Shown: positions 48,501 to 54,348, counted from the first letter of the stretch. The stretch is DNA of 64,000 bases from Aspidiotus rigidus (GCA_035079385.1 JAVHKY010000084.1:126501-190500); one strand, 5' to 3'. Numbers and translations are program-made. Notes: generated by a model not told the origin, from the sequence alone.

Positions 48501-48541
48501 CAGTGAATTTAAATAACGAGTTCGGCATATTTATTACCATG
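10281..48541 (+). CDS. Axonemal dynein heavy chain, outer-arm gamma type (DNAH5/DNAH8/kl-3 group), partial
   Basis: Join of 21 exons listed separately; 4242 nt, 1414 codons, no stop, every phase matching. The protein is the ATP-driven motor subunit of the axonemal outer arm, moving on microtubule doublets in cilia or sperm flagella. Order seen: tail (window residues 1-600), linker (about 600-1150), start of AAA1 (about 1235 on) with Walker A GPAGTGKT near residues 1311-1318 and WGCFDEFNR further on. The gamma-type call rests on the [17 protein letters not shown] and [14 protein letters not shown] segments, which recall DNAH5/8 rather than DNAH9/10/11. About 600 residues upstream and all after AAA1 Walker B are missing. 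In an insect this gene would be expected mainly in testis; that is inference. Confidence 0.93.
10488..11686. other. Intron 1 of the visible gene
   Basis: 1.2 kb. 10580-10880 is a degenerate local repeat of GACCGATAACC/ACCGTTGACC phrases. An AG microsatellite (about 11396-11422) follows. No coding or transposon ends seen. Confidence 0.6.
11687..11883 (+). CDS. Dynein heavy chain exon 2
   Basis: 197 nt, enters in phase 0 after TTTCAG and leaves in phase 2 at CGAG|GTCTGT. Encodes [13 protein letters not shown] and [19 protein letters not shown], the tail motif usually seen as LTLLTW...W..F. The donor GTCTGT is weak but the join to the next exon restores [11 protein letters not shown]. Confidence 0.88.
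11984..12128 (+). CDS. Dynein heavy chain exon 3
   Basis: 145 nt between TTGCAG and TGC|GTACGA; 1 nt completes the Arg codon from exon 2, and it ends in phase 0. [16 protein letters not shown] matches the conserved V.DIYENRI tail helix. Preceding intron is only 100 bp. Confidence 0.88.
12129..13854. other. Intron 3 with a TA-flanked element
   Basis: 1.7 kb, most of it the candidate element at 12266-13275. A poly-C tract at 13218-13245 followed by poly-A lies in its right end. 13276-13854 contains a short ORF that runs into exon 4 but has no dynein similarity upstream of the acceptor. Confidence 0.6.
12266..13275. mobile_element. Candidate TA-flanked non-autonomous DNA transposon
   Basis: Ends AAGTGCCACTTATTAGTC and (reversed) AAATGTCACTTATTAGTC form an imperfect terminal inverted repeat, with TA on both sides (12264-12265, 13276-13277). 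About 1.0 kb, no transposase recognised. TA duplication suggests the Tc1/mariner/pogo group. Confidence 0.5.
13855..13987 (+). CDS. Dynein heavy chain exon 4
   Basis: 133 nt, from CTTTCAG to GACG|GTAAAAG, phase 0 in and phase 1 out. Encodes [16 protein letters not shown] in the tail. Joins in frame to exon 5 across a 104-bp intron. Confidence 0.85.
14092..14364 (+). CDS. Dynein heavy chain exon 5
   Basis: 273 nt between TTTAG and AAAG|GTGTG, phase 1 in and out. Encodes [20 protein letters not shown] and [20 protein letters not shown], an open tail segment. The GRT..A....Q.DW pattern resembles gamma-type tails. Confidence 0.85.
14557..14717 (+). CDS. Dynein heavy chain exon 6
   Basis: 161 nt between TTGCAG and AAG|GTGCC, phase 1 in and phase 0 out. 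[19 protein letters not shown] and VSKGVAQW are the conserved tail phrases (P.I...P.L.D.Q......SVSKGV.QW). Good dynein match. Confidence 0.9.
14718..15281. other. Intron 6
   Basis: 564 bp with a TACA microsatellite at about 15068-15100; nothing else recognised. Confidence 0.6.
15282..15560 (+). CDS. Dynein heavy chain exon 7
   Basis: 93 codons, phase 0 both sides, from GCATGTAG to ACG|GTAAG. Start chosen at 15282 because only this acceptor keeps the frame from exon 6. The middle is a basic, family-variable stretch ([15 protein letters not shown]), then [20 protein letters not shown], matching the conserved ENK..V..L..L.S segment. Confidence 0.82.
15561..16134. other. Intron 7
   Basis: 574 bp without recognised repeats. 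Its last 120 bp is open in one frame but is not needed: using acceptor GTTGTAG at 16131-16134 removes an apparent in-frame TAG. Confidence 0.6.
16135..16330 (+). CDS. Dynein heavy chain exon 8
   Basis: 196 nt between TTGTAG and TTTG|GTAAGC, phase 0 in and phase 1 out. [19 protein letters not shown] is the typical dynein ...YL..W..Y..LW..D helix before the linker, then an acidic spacer ([14 protein letters not shown]). The end joins to exon 9 as ..[11 protein letters not shown]. Confidence 0.87.
16680..17154 (-). mobile_element. Helitron-like 5' end fragment
   Basis: Minus strand begins TCTAATATATAAAGTAGA right after an A, as insect Helitrons do, and continues into the phrase for ...CGTCCATAACTTT. 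About 400 bp is shared with 30747-31152 in opposite orientation; this copy has about 110 extra bp at 16875-16985. Confidence 0.6.
17225..17925. repeat. Interspersed repeat family A, copy 1
   Basis: Starts near TTTCATGCCAAGGAGCGAAAG and ends with AAGCGCACTTTCGG...GAAAAG. The same ends and inner phrases (repeated GG..GAAAAGT, CTAACGCG) recur at 38645-39215. GC-richer than surroundings. No transposase; type unknown. Confidence 0.65.
17960..18195 (+). CDS. Dynein heavy chain exon 9
   Basis: 236 nt between TTGCAG and GAA|GTAAGT, phase 1 in and phase 0 out. Encodes [20 protein letters not shown] and [20 protein letters not shown], the highly conserved block (KYR.EM......IKDLDDVR.AM..LK.IRE) leading into the linker. 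Confidence 0.95.
18545..18607. repeat. (TA)n microsatellite
   Basis: About 60 bp of uninterrupted TA in intron 9. Confidence 0.95.
18817..18900. repeat. (TA)n microsatellite
   Basis: About 84 bp of TA, 210 bp from the previous one. It creates an artificial Ile-Tyr ORF. Confidence 0.95.
18901..19903. other. Intron 9 segment, nothing firm
   Basis: A short open stretch at 19070-19318 was considered but has no recognised family. Poly-T at 19721-19742. No repeat ends found. Confidence 0.4.
19904..20363. mobile_element. pogo-like MITE with long terminal inverted repeats
   Basis: CCGTATTCGCTCGAATATAA at the left and its reverse complement at the right (about 26 bp identical), with TA on both sides (19902-19903, 20364-20365). 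460 bp, no transposase. Ends of the AATATAAGACGCAC type are common on Tc1/pogo-group MITEs. Confidence 0.75.
20385..20710. repeat. Diverged direct repeat, left copy
   Basis: About 320 bp sharing phrases such as TTAGCTATGGAGAAATG and GGAAGCTGAGTGAATTGAGC with 21366-21685. Estimated by eye at about 80% similar. Looks like decayed retroelement sequence; no ORF. Confidence 0.6.
21109..21255. repeat. Perfect hairpin with a hammerhead-like centre
   Basis: Arms of about 60 bp (left containing AAAACTAGGCTAACTTCACC) are perfect inverted copies separated by about 20 bp. The centre reads ATGAGGA...GAACG...CGTTC-GAAACGTC, close to the PLE hammerhead motif with the first C changed. It sits between the two diverged direct repeats. 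Confidence 0.8.
21366..21685. repeat. Diverged direct repeat, right copy
   Basis: Partner of 20385-20710 in the same orientation. Confidence 0.6.
21686..22299. other. Intron 9 segment, nothing recognised
   Basis: AT-rich, with a short poly-T and no coding similarity. Confidence 0.4.
22300..23344. mobile_element. Ginger-like DNA transposon remnant with 230-bp terminal inverted repeats
   Basis: 1045 bp starting TGTCGTAGCCC and ending GGGCTACGACA, with a 4-bp TATA duplication on each side (22296-22299, 23345-23348). The inverted repeats run about 230 bp inward (22300-22529 against 23115-23344). TGT..ACA ends plus 4-bp duplication fit the Ginger superfamily, and the coding remnant inside fits too. 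Confidence 0.75.
22572..22951 (+). pseudogene. C-terminal part of a Ginger/KRBA2-like integrase
   Basis: An open 84-codon frame ([34 protein letters not shown]) stops at TAA 22824-22826. The same frame continues as GFKHCQCR...[11 protein letters not shown], then TGA, then [13 protein letters not shown] and a stop. The chromo-like segment followed by a Cys-rich tail is what I know from KRAB-A-domain-2-like integrases of Ginger transposons. Two stops and absence of the catalytic core make it a remnant. Confidence 0.65.
23349..23798. other. End of intron 9, nothing recognised
   Basis: 450 bp up to the exon 10 acceptor; a minus-strand chance ORF only. Confidence 0.4.
23799..24080 (+). CDS. Dynein heavy chain exon 10
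   Basis: 94 codons, phase 0 both sides, from TTGCTCAG to CAG|GTAATT. Joined to exon 9 it gives [19 protein letters not shown], matching the dynein phrase I.PIEEAY.LL. Start of the linker region. Confidence 0.93.
24081..24907. other. Intron 10
   Basis: 827 bp, AT-rich, no repeat ends or coding similarity recognised. Confidence 0.5.
24908..25174 (+). CDS. Dynein heavy chain exon 11
   Basis: 89 codons, phase 0, from TTTGCAG to [29 protein letters not shown] and [21 protein letters not shown] match the conserved linker phrase (FGL....YP.L....KEL.LL..LY.LY..V). Confidence 0.95.
25474..26300 (-). mobile_element. MULE-like transposon remnant with a SWIM zinc finger
   Basis: Both ends carry phrases GTTATTCGTAGGTATAG...CTACGGCTAAAACGTTAT and their inverse, forming a composite terminal inverted repeat. 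Inside, the minus strand codes for a broken transposase tail. Confidence 0.6.
25507..26106 (-). pseudogene. SWIM-domain transposase tail, frameshifted
   Basis: Three minus-strand frames must be joined. The first holds [20 protein letters not shown], a SWIM finger (C...C.....PCRHI), followed by [10 protein letters not shown]; then a shift to [13 protein letters not shown]..., and another shift into [24 protein letters not shown] fingers followed by an FHP.Y segment close MULE and ZSWIM3-type transposases. The catalytic part is missing. Confidence 0.6.
26747..26959 (+). CDS. Dynein heavy chain exon 12
   Basis: 71 codons, phase 0, from GTCCAG to [28 protein letters not shown], then [19 protein letters not shown], the hallmark linker phrase (W..Y..L...ID.F....PL...L....M..RHW..I). 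Confidence 0.97.
27050..27249 (+). CDS. Dynein heavy chain exon 13
   Basis: 200 nt after a 90-bp intron, from GCTAG to AATAG|GTACAT, phase 0 in and 2 out. [39 protein letters not shown] and [10 protein letters not shown] are standard linker segments. Confidence 0.96.
27660..27990 (-). mobile_element. Penelope-like element tail
   Basis: Minus-strand 3' part of a PLE: end of a coding frame near 27900, then a terminal repeat with a good hammerhead-like core at 27721-27751. No reverse transcriptase attached. Confidence 0.55.
27721..27751 (-). ncRNA. Hammerhead-ribozyme-like core with consensus bases
   Basis: Minus strand: CTGAAGA (fits CTGANGA exactly), stem II GACA/TGTC, GAAA, self-complementary AGCGCT, then a CTC cleavage triplet. 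All invariant core bases are present. Confidence 0.65.
28050..28601 (+). mobile_element. hAT transposon remnant
   Basis: Ends TAGAGCCCGGATT...TGGCA and the inverse TGCCA...AATCCGGGCTCTA. Flanking 8-mers ATCATGGG and TTTATGGG look like a decayed 8-bp target duplication. It carries the C-terminal hAT dimerisation motif and sits between the inverted flanks of an older repeat (27973-28035, 28612-28660). Confidence 0.7.
28270..28475 (+). pseudogene. hAT transposase C-terminal (dimerisation) fragment
   Basis: After an in-frame stop the plus strand reads [20 protein letters not shown] and [13 protein letters not shown], the (S)[10 protein letters not shown] hAT C-terminal motif. RNase H-like catalytic core missing. 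Confidence 0.75.
29080..29306 (+). pseudogene. PLE reverse transcriptase fragment
   Basis: [20 protein letters not shown] and [20 protein letters not shown] correspond to the G..MGSPLSPI and YVDD catalytic blocks of a PLE polymerase (MG changed to KN). It is cut off 44 bp before dynein exon 14. Confidence 0.7.
29351..29515 (+). CDS. Dynein heavy chain exon 14
   Basis: 165 nt from TACTTAG to AGCG|GTTTG, phase 2 in and out. [20 protein letters not shown] with QLPKEAKR is the strongly conserved W...Q..W.YLE.VF...DI..QLP.E.. linker motif. Confidence 0.97.
29612..29764 (+). CDS. Dynein heavy chain exon 15
   Basis: 153 nt between TTCTCAG and GG|GTGAGT, 96-bp intron before it. [20 protein letters not shown] then [20 protein letters not shown], the linker F..ID..W..IM....... 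LL.L...LE.CQK.L block. Confidence 0.96.
29862..30069 (+). CDS. Dynein heavy chain exon 16
   Basis: 208 nt between TTCCAG and CAG|GTACC, 97-bp intron before it. [20 protein letters not shown] and [10 protein letters not shown] match the universally conserved YLE.KR..FPRF.F.S...LL.IL..... block. Confidence 0.97.
30747..31152 (+). mobile_element. Helitron-like 5' end fragment
   Basis: Starts TCTAATATATAAAGTAGA and matches 16680-17154 in reverse, including the CGTCCATAACTTTTGAACG phrase typical of insect Helitrons. No 3' hairpin plus CTAG found. Confidence 0.6.
31162..31496 (+). repeat. Possible solo LTR
   Basis: Begins TGTTACGAAC and ends CGTAACT (one base off CGTAACA). It contains CTATATAAAATG then AATAAA, promoter/poly-A-like. 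No target duplication, so uncertain. Confidence 0.3.
32063..33801 (-). pseudogene. Helitron Rep/helicase N-terminal region, broken
   Basis: Reading right to left on the minus strand: acidic frame 33801-33523; frame 33495-32881 with [15 protein letters not shown] and [17 protein letters not shown], the zinc-rich N-terminus of Helitron proteins; 32654-32463 with [18 protein letters not shown]; and 32503-32063 with [38 protein letters not shown] and [14 protein letters not shown], the Helitron-like N domain. At least three frame breaks. It stops before the HUH nuclease and helicase blocks, so it cannot transpose by itself. Confidence 0.85.
33802..34259. other. Spacer without recognised features
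   Basis: Between the Helitron remnant and the PLE. No further Helitron coding recognised. Confidence 0.4.
34602..34636 (-). ncRNA. Decayed hammerhead-like motif
   Basis: Minus strand CGATGT, AAGT/ACTT stem, GAAACCGGTC. The GAAA-ACCGGT-C half matches the 8812 motif; the CTGANGA half is damaged. Confidence 0.3.
34724..35113 (-). pseudogene. PLE GIY-YIG endonuclease domain
   Basis: 129 open codons, truncated at the N-side. [20 protein letters not shown] holds the GIY-YIG pair (Y-V-G variant) with the Cys pair, then [11 protein letters not shown] and [13 protein letters not shown] with the expected glutamate. Related to, but clearly different from, the 7247-9059 family. No reverse transcriptase. 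Confidence 0.8.
35266..37056. other. Intron 16 segment, possibly decayed retroelement
   Basis: G-rich plus strand with many short similar phrases, reminiscent of an old LINE without readable frame. The GAGTAATTACATAGGGT phrase at 35274 repeats that at 34239, so the PLE landed in or beside a local duplication. Confidence 0.35.
37057..37535. mobile_element. hAT-type MITE built of palindromic ACTACCGATAGT units
   Basis: Ends TAGTGTTGGGCA and TGCCCATCACTA are classic hAT termini. TTTCAAG lies on both sides (immediately left; 2-3 bp off at right), a probable decayed 8-bp duplication. Interior repeats ACTACCGATAGT/ACTATCGATAC many times. Confidence 0.75.
37789..37950 (+). CDS. Dynein heavy chain exon 17
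   Basis: 54 codons, phase 0, from ATTTCAG to CAG|GTATAG. With exon 16 it reads [23 protein letters not shown], matching SSEGE.I.L...V...G.VE.WL....., then [11 protein letters not shown]. Confidence 0.96.
38645..39215. repeat. Interspersed repeat family A, copy 2
   Basis: Same start (TTTCATGCCAAGGAGCGAAAG) and end as 17225-17925, shorter by about 130 bp. The inner GGACAGAAAAGTAA phrase is present in three tandem variants. Confidence 0.65.
39961..42823. mobile_element. Giant foldback element
   Basis: Left arm about 39978-40911 and right arm about 41898-42818 are inverted copies over about 920 bp, with a unique centre of about 1 kb (40912-41897) that includes a GC-rich block at 41440-41770. 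CAAATAGTC occurs at both outer edges (39952-39960, 42824-42832), a possible target duplication. No transposase seen; an unrecognised foldback or non-autonomous element. Confidence 0.7.
42915..43139 (+). CDS. Dynein heavy chain exon 18
   Basis: 75 codons, phase 0, from TTACAG to [24 protein letters not shown] after exon 17 PAQ gives the conserved PAQ.....Q..WT...E. Ends [13 protein letters not shown] (H.RD....), just before AAA1. Confidence 0.97.
43140..43760. other. Intron 18
   Basis: 621 bp. A (GTT)n/poly-T tract at about 43590-43640; otherwise nothing. Confidence 0.6.
43761..43933 (+). CDS. Dynein heavy chain exon 19
   Basis: 173 nt from TACTCTAG to ACAG|GTTTG, phase 0 in and 2 out. [20 protein letters not shown], then [17 protein letters not shown], the opening of AAA1 (F.WL.Q.R.Y.......Y..EYLG...[10 protein letters not shown]). 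Confidence 0.98.
45551..45872. mobile_element. Palindromic MITE-like element
   Basis: Arms of about 105 bp (45551-45655, 45768-45872), bounded by poly-A left and poly-T right. Arms share CAAAATTATACAATTCTAGA. No coding. Confidence 0.65.
46162..46193 (-). ncRNA. Hammerhead-ribozyme-like core, consensus bases
   Basis: Minus strand CTGAAGA, GAACGT/ACGTTC stem II with a 4-base loop, GAAA, self-complementary ACGT, GTC triplet. All invariant positions present. Confidence 0.65.
47164..47195 (+). ncRNA. Hammerhead-ribozyme-like core, consensus bases
   Basis: Inverted twin of 46162-46193 on the plus strand, identical core. Confidence 0.65.
47476..47530. repeat. Nested hairpin
   Basis: GGAGTTTCAGGGCA and its inverse TGCCCTGAAACTCC enclose a second inverted pair TCACGC/GCGTGA. 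Could be an RNA structure or a tiny foldback remnant. Confidence 0.5.
48086..48264 (+). CDS. Dynein heavy chain exon 20 (AAA1 Walker A)
   Basis: 179 nt from TTTTTGAAG to AAAG|GTTCTT, phase 2 in and 1 out. [20 protein letters not shown] leads into [16 protein letters not shown] (48141-48164 is the Walker A itself), then [20 protein letters not shown]. The nucleotide-binding residues are intact; a Cys (SPCGP) stands where dyneins usually have Ala. This is the main ATP-hydrolysing site of the motor. Confidence 0.98.
48354..48541 (+). CDS. Dynein heavy chain exon 21 (AAA1 Walker B)
   Basis: 188 nt after an 89-bp intron, from TTTATAG to [29 protein letters not shown] contains the Walker B Asp-Glu, followed by [19 protein letters not shown] and [20 protein letters not shown]. 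The next expected phrase (NPGYAGRQELPENLK-like) is not found in the remaining 15.4 kb. Confidence 0.98.
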
Positions 48542-48818
48542 GTTAGTAGCAGCACAAGTTTATTATTTTTCGATCTTATATAGGTACCGGTACCTACTGT
48601 TTTTTAAGGAAAGTTGAACTAGACGCTGACCATAAAAGTTATTTACAAAGTCAGAAACACAAAAGTATATAAATTGGCGAAGAAAAAAAAAAAGTCATAT
48701 AGTTAGGTTGATAAAATAAAATTAAAATTTACGAAACGTAAACGATTTCAATATGTGACTGTAGTTGGAGGAAGACGATTTGTATTATCAGACAAAAATA
48801 ATATTATTACTATACATG

Positions 48819-49291
48819 TGGGTAAAGTGCGCGTTTAGCCAACGAAGCAAAAATTGCGATCTGAGCCAGAGGCGAGTAGAGCAATTTGCCAAAATGGTGA
48901 ACGTTCACGATACCCGCATGTATTGTATCCGAGATATTTTATTTTTCTTACATGATGTTGAAATGGCGTTTTGATTGCATCTGTAGGTGCCGTCAAAGTT
49001 TAATTCTATCCACAGCTAGATTAGCGCGAAAGAAAAACAAATTAGTCAATCACATTCAAGGATTAGTATGTGAAAAGAAATAATAAAATTGTGAAATAGA
49101 AATGAATCAACCGATGGCACTCGAGTATTTGTTGACTGAATTTTGTTTCAACATATCATGCATAGAAAAAACTATCTTAGGTACAATACATGCGGGTATC
49201 GTGAACGTTCATCATTTTGGCAAATTGCTCTACTCGCCTCTGGCTCAGATCGCAATTTATGCTTCGTTGGCTAAACGCTCACTTTACCCAC
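48819..49291. mobile_element. Inverted-repeat element
   Basis: Arms 48819-48927 and 49182-49291 are inverted copies (both contain TTGCGATCTGAGCC or a close variant reversed). AAGGCAAAAATTGCGATCTGA recurs at 51769-51789, so this is a family. No coding. Confidence 0.65.
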
Positions 49292-49792
49292 TTGCCCTAT
49301 AAATGATGTTAAAACAAAATTCAAACAACAATACTCAATGCCATTGGCTAATTCTTTTTTCTTTCACACGTCTAATTTTTCTTTCACACTAATGCAGCTG
49401 TGGATAAAATTCAACTTCGACATCACGTATACATGCAGATCAAAACATCATGACTGTACAGAAAACAAATACTTTTTTTAAACACGTACACGAAAAGTAT
49501 GACATTATGCAATTGATTTGCGTGGTAAAAGTGCAACTTTTTTGGTGAGAGCATAAACAGTTGAATAATCGTCTCTGACAGTGAAATAATGATTCATTAT
49601 TTAACTGAGTGAAATAATAATTCCCAAAATATAATACAAACACCATTTTCGGCAACATAATGTCATACTTCCGTGTACTTGTATAAAAAAATGGCGTGTA
49701 GCACACGTATGAGAAGTGCGTGATGTGACTCGTCTGTTCGCTTCACTCGCCGATCAGACTCGTCAATAATCGCGCACTTCTCACACTAAGTT

Positions 49793-50566
49793 AATGGCTA
49801 TTTACAGTACATGTGGCGTAGGTGAGTCTTTTCATAACGAGTACCTACATACGTTTGCGGAACGAGCAAAGCGAGTGAAGCAATGTATGTACGAGTTATA
49901 AAGACTCACCTACAACACTTGTACTGTACAAGGCTTTAAAACACAAATACTTTGAAGACAAATTTGTACATCGGAAGTATACGTTTTCGCGCGGCATGTT
50001 TACGTCATAGTTTTTTCGCAACGGTTTTCCGTGTGTAAAAGACCACGCGGAAAACCGTTGCGAAAAAACTATGACGTAAACATGCCGCGCGAAAACGTAT
50101 ACTTCCGATGTACAAATTTGTCTTCAAAGTATTTGTGTTTTAAAGCCTTGTACAGCTAGTACAAGTGTTGTAGGTGAGTCTTTATAACTCGTACATACAT
50201 TGCTTCAATCGCTTTGCTCGTTCCGCAAACGTATGTACTCGTTATGTAAAGACTCACCTACGCCCTTAGACCATACAACAGATAGACCGAGCGTAGTAAT
50301 GAATCTTTGAACGGAGAACATGATAAGAATACACATAAGAAAATAAGGGGGACTGGACCTTGTTTACAAGTTTGATGAGCGGCGCGGGTGTACGGTGCGT
50401 TTCACTGCTCCGCCCGTTCACCCGCGTTGCCTTCATTGAGGTCCAGTCCCCCTTATTTTCTTATCATGTCTTCCGTTCAACGCGTTGTACACGCTTATAT
50501 GGCCGATGCTCGGTCTATCTGTTGTATGGTCTAAGCCTACGCCACATGTACTGTAAATAGCCAATC
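49793..50566. mobile_element. Nested palindromes within an outer inverted repeat
   Basis: Outer ends GGCTATTTACAGTACATGTG and their inverse enclose palindrome 1 (49823-50263, arms about 210 bp, loop about 17 bp) and palindrome 2 (50268-50530). Within palindrome 1 each arm's outer 95 bp is itself an inverted repeat around GAACGAGCAAAGCGAGTGAA. Confidence 0.8.
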
Positions 50567-51757
50567 TATAATACTCGTACCCATTTGCCTTTCTTGTTTG
50601 CAAAACGACTGCACTTACTTATATGTAGAAGTAGGGTTTTAGTTTTATTTATTTTCATATTCTATAAAATGTCTTACGTTAGGGTGATTTCTTTTTTTAA
50701 TTTCATAGAAATACGTAATTATTTAAAAACCCATGCACACCTATAGGCCTACTCAAAACGGTCCTGCTCAGTGTCGGCCCGCTCCAACCGACACAGAATC
50801 ATAAAAATTTTGACGTGAGGACAATTGCCGTCCTCATTCTAGCTTAGGTCATAAAAATCAAATGGTAGCCTTTGATTACGATGTATCCTTATACATATTT
50901 GTTTAGGCTCATGATGAAAGAATATTGTTTGAATCAATGCATTTTTGAAAGTTACGGTCATATGTATTTAAATAATAAAAAGAGATTTTTCGGCACTGCC
51001 GTCGATATACGAAAATTTATTTTGAAACCCGACGTTTCGATTGTGACCATGTGAAATAATTCTAGTTGCGGTTCTTGCAATTTTCGTACTCTTCGAGGAT
51101 ACAACCTATTTGTATAATTATTGTTTACGTTAGTTTAGTAGTAGTGTGTAGTGTGCATCAGCAGCAGTGAACTCATTCCTTTTACATGACACTAGGTCTA
51201 TAGCTAAAATGTGCTGTGAACTCGGATTTGTTTCCATCCAACGCGCGTTCCAGTCAGAACATAATACCTATATAATTATTAGTATTTATGCAGGAGAATT
51301 AAGTTCACTATAATGCAACAGTAATATTGATAGTACGGTTCATCTACGTGTTTCAAATTACCTCACCCGCCTCCAAAAGAAAAAGAAAATGAAAAATATT
51401 CTTTAGCATTGCGAATTTTTCAAAATTCCTGACGATAAACACACGCAGAAACAAGATGAAATGTCTGCACATTTGAAATGCATCATTTTTGTCTTCACCG
51501 AAATATCTGACACTGATAATAATCAAAACGCATGCTAAGTTATTAAAAAGCCTTAGGTACCTACCTTACATATTCCAAGTTACTCATCTATAGTAATAAT
51601 TTTGTAATGATTGAGTTTCCTTTCATTGAGAATAAACATGAAGCGGAAGAGTTAAAACAATCATGAGTTTTATATTTTCTTTGATACCAGTCATTATAGA
51701 ACTAGACGAAATTAGTATACTCGTAATGCTCTATACATGTAAGTATAGAGTTGGCAT

Positions 51758-52180
51758 TTATCCAACAAGGCAAAAATTGCGATCTGAACCGGAGGGACCT
51801 TTAAATGTAGTGCCATTATCAGAGTGTATTTCTGACACAAATCCTCGTCTACTAATAAATCGAAAGAGCGCATTAAGAAAAGCCAATGGAAGAATCAAAA
51901 AGGGTCCGGTATAATCTACTCCCGTCACAGTAAAGGGACGAGAAGGAACGACTCGAATTTTAGGTAAGGTTGACATGTATTGCTGCATAGTTGTGGCATT
52001 CTTTCGTACACAAATTATACATTCCTTCAGACATTTACCAACTATATTGTGGCATCGAATAATATGATGAAATATGTAGTTTGTCCTCAAGACTGATTTT
52101 AAAATTCTAGTTCCTGCGTGGAGATGATTCAATTGTTCAAAGCGAAGTAACAGCTGTGTGAATGGATGGTCTGGATGAAG
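51758..52180 (-). pseudogene. BEL/Pao integrase fragment, interrupted by a PLE
   Basis: Minus strand: HPDHPFTQLLLRFEQLNHLH, then ECIICVRKNATTMQQYM (the H-H-C-C zinc-binding N-domain), then VTGVDYTGPF with the first catalytic Asp, then a jump to SEIHSDNGTTFKG with the second Asp. The segment between the two Asp blocks is shortened. Its upstream half continues at 54494 on the far side of the PLE. Confidence 0.85.
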
Positions 52181-52193
52181 TACTACAGGATTC
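52181..52193. repeat. 13-bp target-site duplication, left
   Basis: TACTACAGGATTC, repeated at 54481-54493. It encodes the Asn-Pro-Val-Val junction of the interrupted BEL/Pao integrase. Confidence 0.9.
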
Positions 52194-52612
52194 AAGAAGA
52201 GTGTACACCCGAAGGTGTAGCAAATTATATTGAACCACAAGAAAATCAGCCGCTACCTACTAGTCTGCCTTCTCAGTTCGGTCAAATATTTTCACTGCCA
52301 AGTGACTGGCTTCGGCTGTTCACCACCCGGTACCCCTATGATACAATTGTCATAGAAGAGAAAATATGTTTGTAATTAAAGAACTAGGACGGCGAGGCTA
52401 CGGCCAGAGTATTCGAATTCAAAGTTGTGAAAGTAATAATGAACGTTTTCGGTTGAACAACCATCATCGGAGCATAAATGAAAGCGACTGAATGCAACAT
52501 CAACAAAGACAGAGGGGGCTAACCAGAAGATCATGATTTAACCATCGAGTCATCGAAGTTTGAATCATTCTCATATACAATCCTTACCAAGGCGGATAAA
52601 AATAACGCCGTA

Positions 52613-53896
52613 GTGATTATGGAGAAGTCCTCTTCTGTATCCGGGGTTCATGAAGTGCTGGAACAATGTGACGCTAAGGAGAATAGCCTCTTCTGTTTCC
52701 CCAGTTTTGTCAAAGAGGTGAGGAACACTATTAATAATTGTAGTGTAATTATTAAGAGTCCTCGGACAAAGAAAGCTCTCTTGGAGCCTAACCCGGTTCC
52801 TCCCCTCCTATATGGATTACCCAAAGTACATAAAAAAGATGTACCAATGCGGCCGGTCGTGTCATTTGTCTCGTCGCCAACTTATTTGTTAGCTAAATTT
52901 ATTGATAGATGGTTCAAATCGCGAGTAGATTATACCTCCCCTCACTCAGTATTAAACTCAGGTTCGTTGACGGAGAGGTTGAAGGATATAAGCCTCCCTG
53001 AGGAAACGATTTCATGTTCCTTTGATGTGGTGGGATTATTTCCTCACATCCCGAAGGCTGTCGCAATCCAACATATGGGCGAATAGCTTGTAAAAACTGG
53101 TGTCCCTAATGAGGAATTGGTAGAATTCTTCGACCTTCTGAGAGTTTGTTGGACTCACAATTTTTGTAAATTTGAGGGAAAATTTTTCGAATTCCCGGAG
53201 GAAGTGGGGATCCCTATTGGGTCCTCTTTGGGCTCATTAATATCGGAGATTTTCGTGTCCAGATTTGAAGTTGAATTGTTTTCTTCGGGCCAGGTACTTC
53301 TAAATTACGTCTTTTACTGGCATAGGTATGTAGACGACATATTGTGCGCGTGGACTGGCCCAGTGGAACTCCTTAGTGAGTTCCTTTCTTACTTAAATGG
53401 CCGATATCCTTCCATGAAATTCACTCTGGAAGTTGATGGCGGATTATTAATAAATTTCTTGGATTTGTCCATATTTATTAGAGATGGCGTCCATGAATTT
53501 GGTATTTATAGAAAAGAGACTTCGACTGATATAACAATCCATGGGTCATCTTTCTGTCCCGCTGCACACAAGATCGCTACCTTCAATAGTTTGATACATC
53601 GACTGACTAGTATTCCCTTGAGTCAGGATGCTTTCCAGAAGGAACTAGGGACGATTAAGTACCTGGCCAGAGTGAACCAAGTTCGAGTGGACATTGATTT
53701 AATGGTCCGAAGGAGGATTACGAGAAAATGCCTCGATTCTACCACCTCCCTCCCTAGGGATTTGCATAACAGTAGAAAACGTTGGATTAAACTCGCTTAC
53801 TTGGGCAGGTTTTCGTTGAAATTGGGCCGGGTACTCGGTCCTTTTGGGTTCCGGCCGTCGTTTTATAACATTAATATTGAAAAAGTTTATTTGTGA
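52613..53896 (+). pseudogene. PLE reverse transcriptase
   Basis: Two parts split by an in-frame TAG at 53084-53086. The frame opens just upstream with TKADKNNAVVIME. Blocks: PVPPLLYGLPKVHKKDVPMR (palm entry), SCSFDVVGLFPHIP, VGIPIGSSLGSLISEIFV (usual G.PMGS.LS), and WHRYVDDILCAW (YVDD catalytic). The polymerase copies RNA at a nicked target. One stop and a later frameshift suggest a fairly recent death. Confidence 0.9.
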
Positions 53897-54288
53897 AATT
53901 GAAGGACCCGATTCCTCCAGTCGAGCGGAGTGGGGTATACAGTATAGCCTGCAACGATTGCCCAGGTATTTATATAGGGATGACCGGGCGTCAGCTCCAA
54001 ATAAGAATTGAGGAGCATAAAAAAGCGTAGGAGAAGGGTAATTTGGGTGAGTCGGCTTTTGCTGATCATCTACTCGAGAATGGCCATAAATTCAAGGAAG
54101 GCTCTGGTATCCTCCTCCATAGGGAGAACTCATATTTTAAACGGCTGGTCTTAGAAAATATAGAAATCATACGACACCGGAATAACGAAGACTTCACAGT
54201 TTTAAACAGGTTCATTCCTGAAGAGGGTCTGATTGAGCTAGTATATGAGAATGATTCAAACTTCGATGACTCGCTGGTTAAATCATGA
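53891..54288 (+). pseudogene. PLE GIY-YIG endonuclease
   Basis: A shift of frame near 53890 leads into LKDPIPPVERSGVYSIACND, CPGIYIGMTGRQLQIRIEEH, a TAG at about 54028, then FADHLLENGHKF and KRLVLENIEIIRHR ending with SNFDDSLVKS. This is a GIY-YIG domain with V-Y in place of I-Y and the Cys pair C..C. The last codons run into the terminal repeat, so the coding end overlaps it. Confidence 0.85.
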
Positions 54289-54348
54289 TATTCTGGTTAG
54301 CCCCCTCTGTCTTTGTTGATGTTGGATTCAGTCGCTTTCGTTTATCCT

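Noticed and set aside
51030..51060. Possible further hammerhead near GACGTTTCG
   Set aside because: The GAAACGTC half is present on the minus strand but no CTGANGA with a stem II can be placed; the same applies at 28028-28050.
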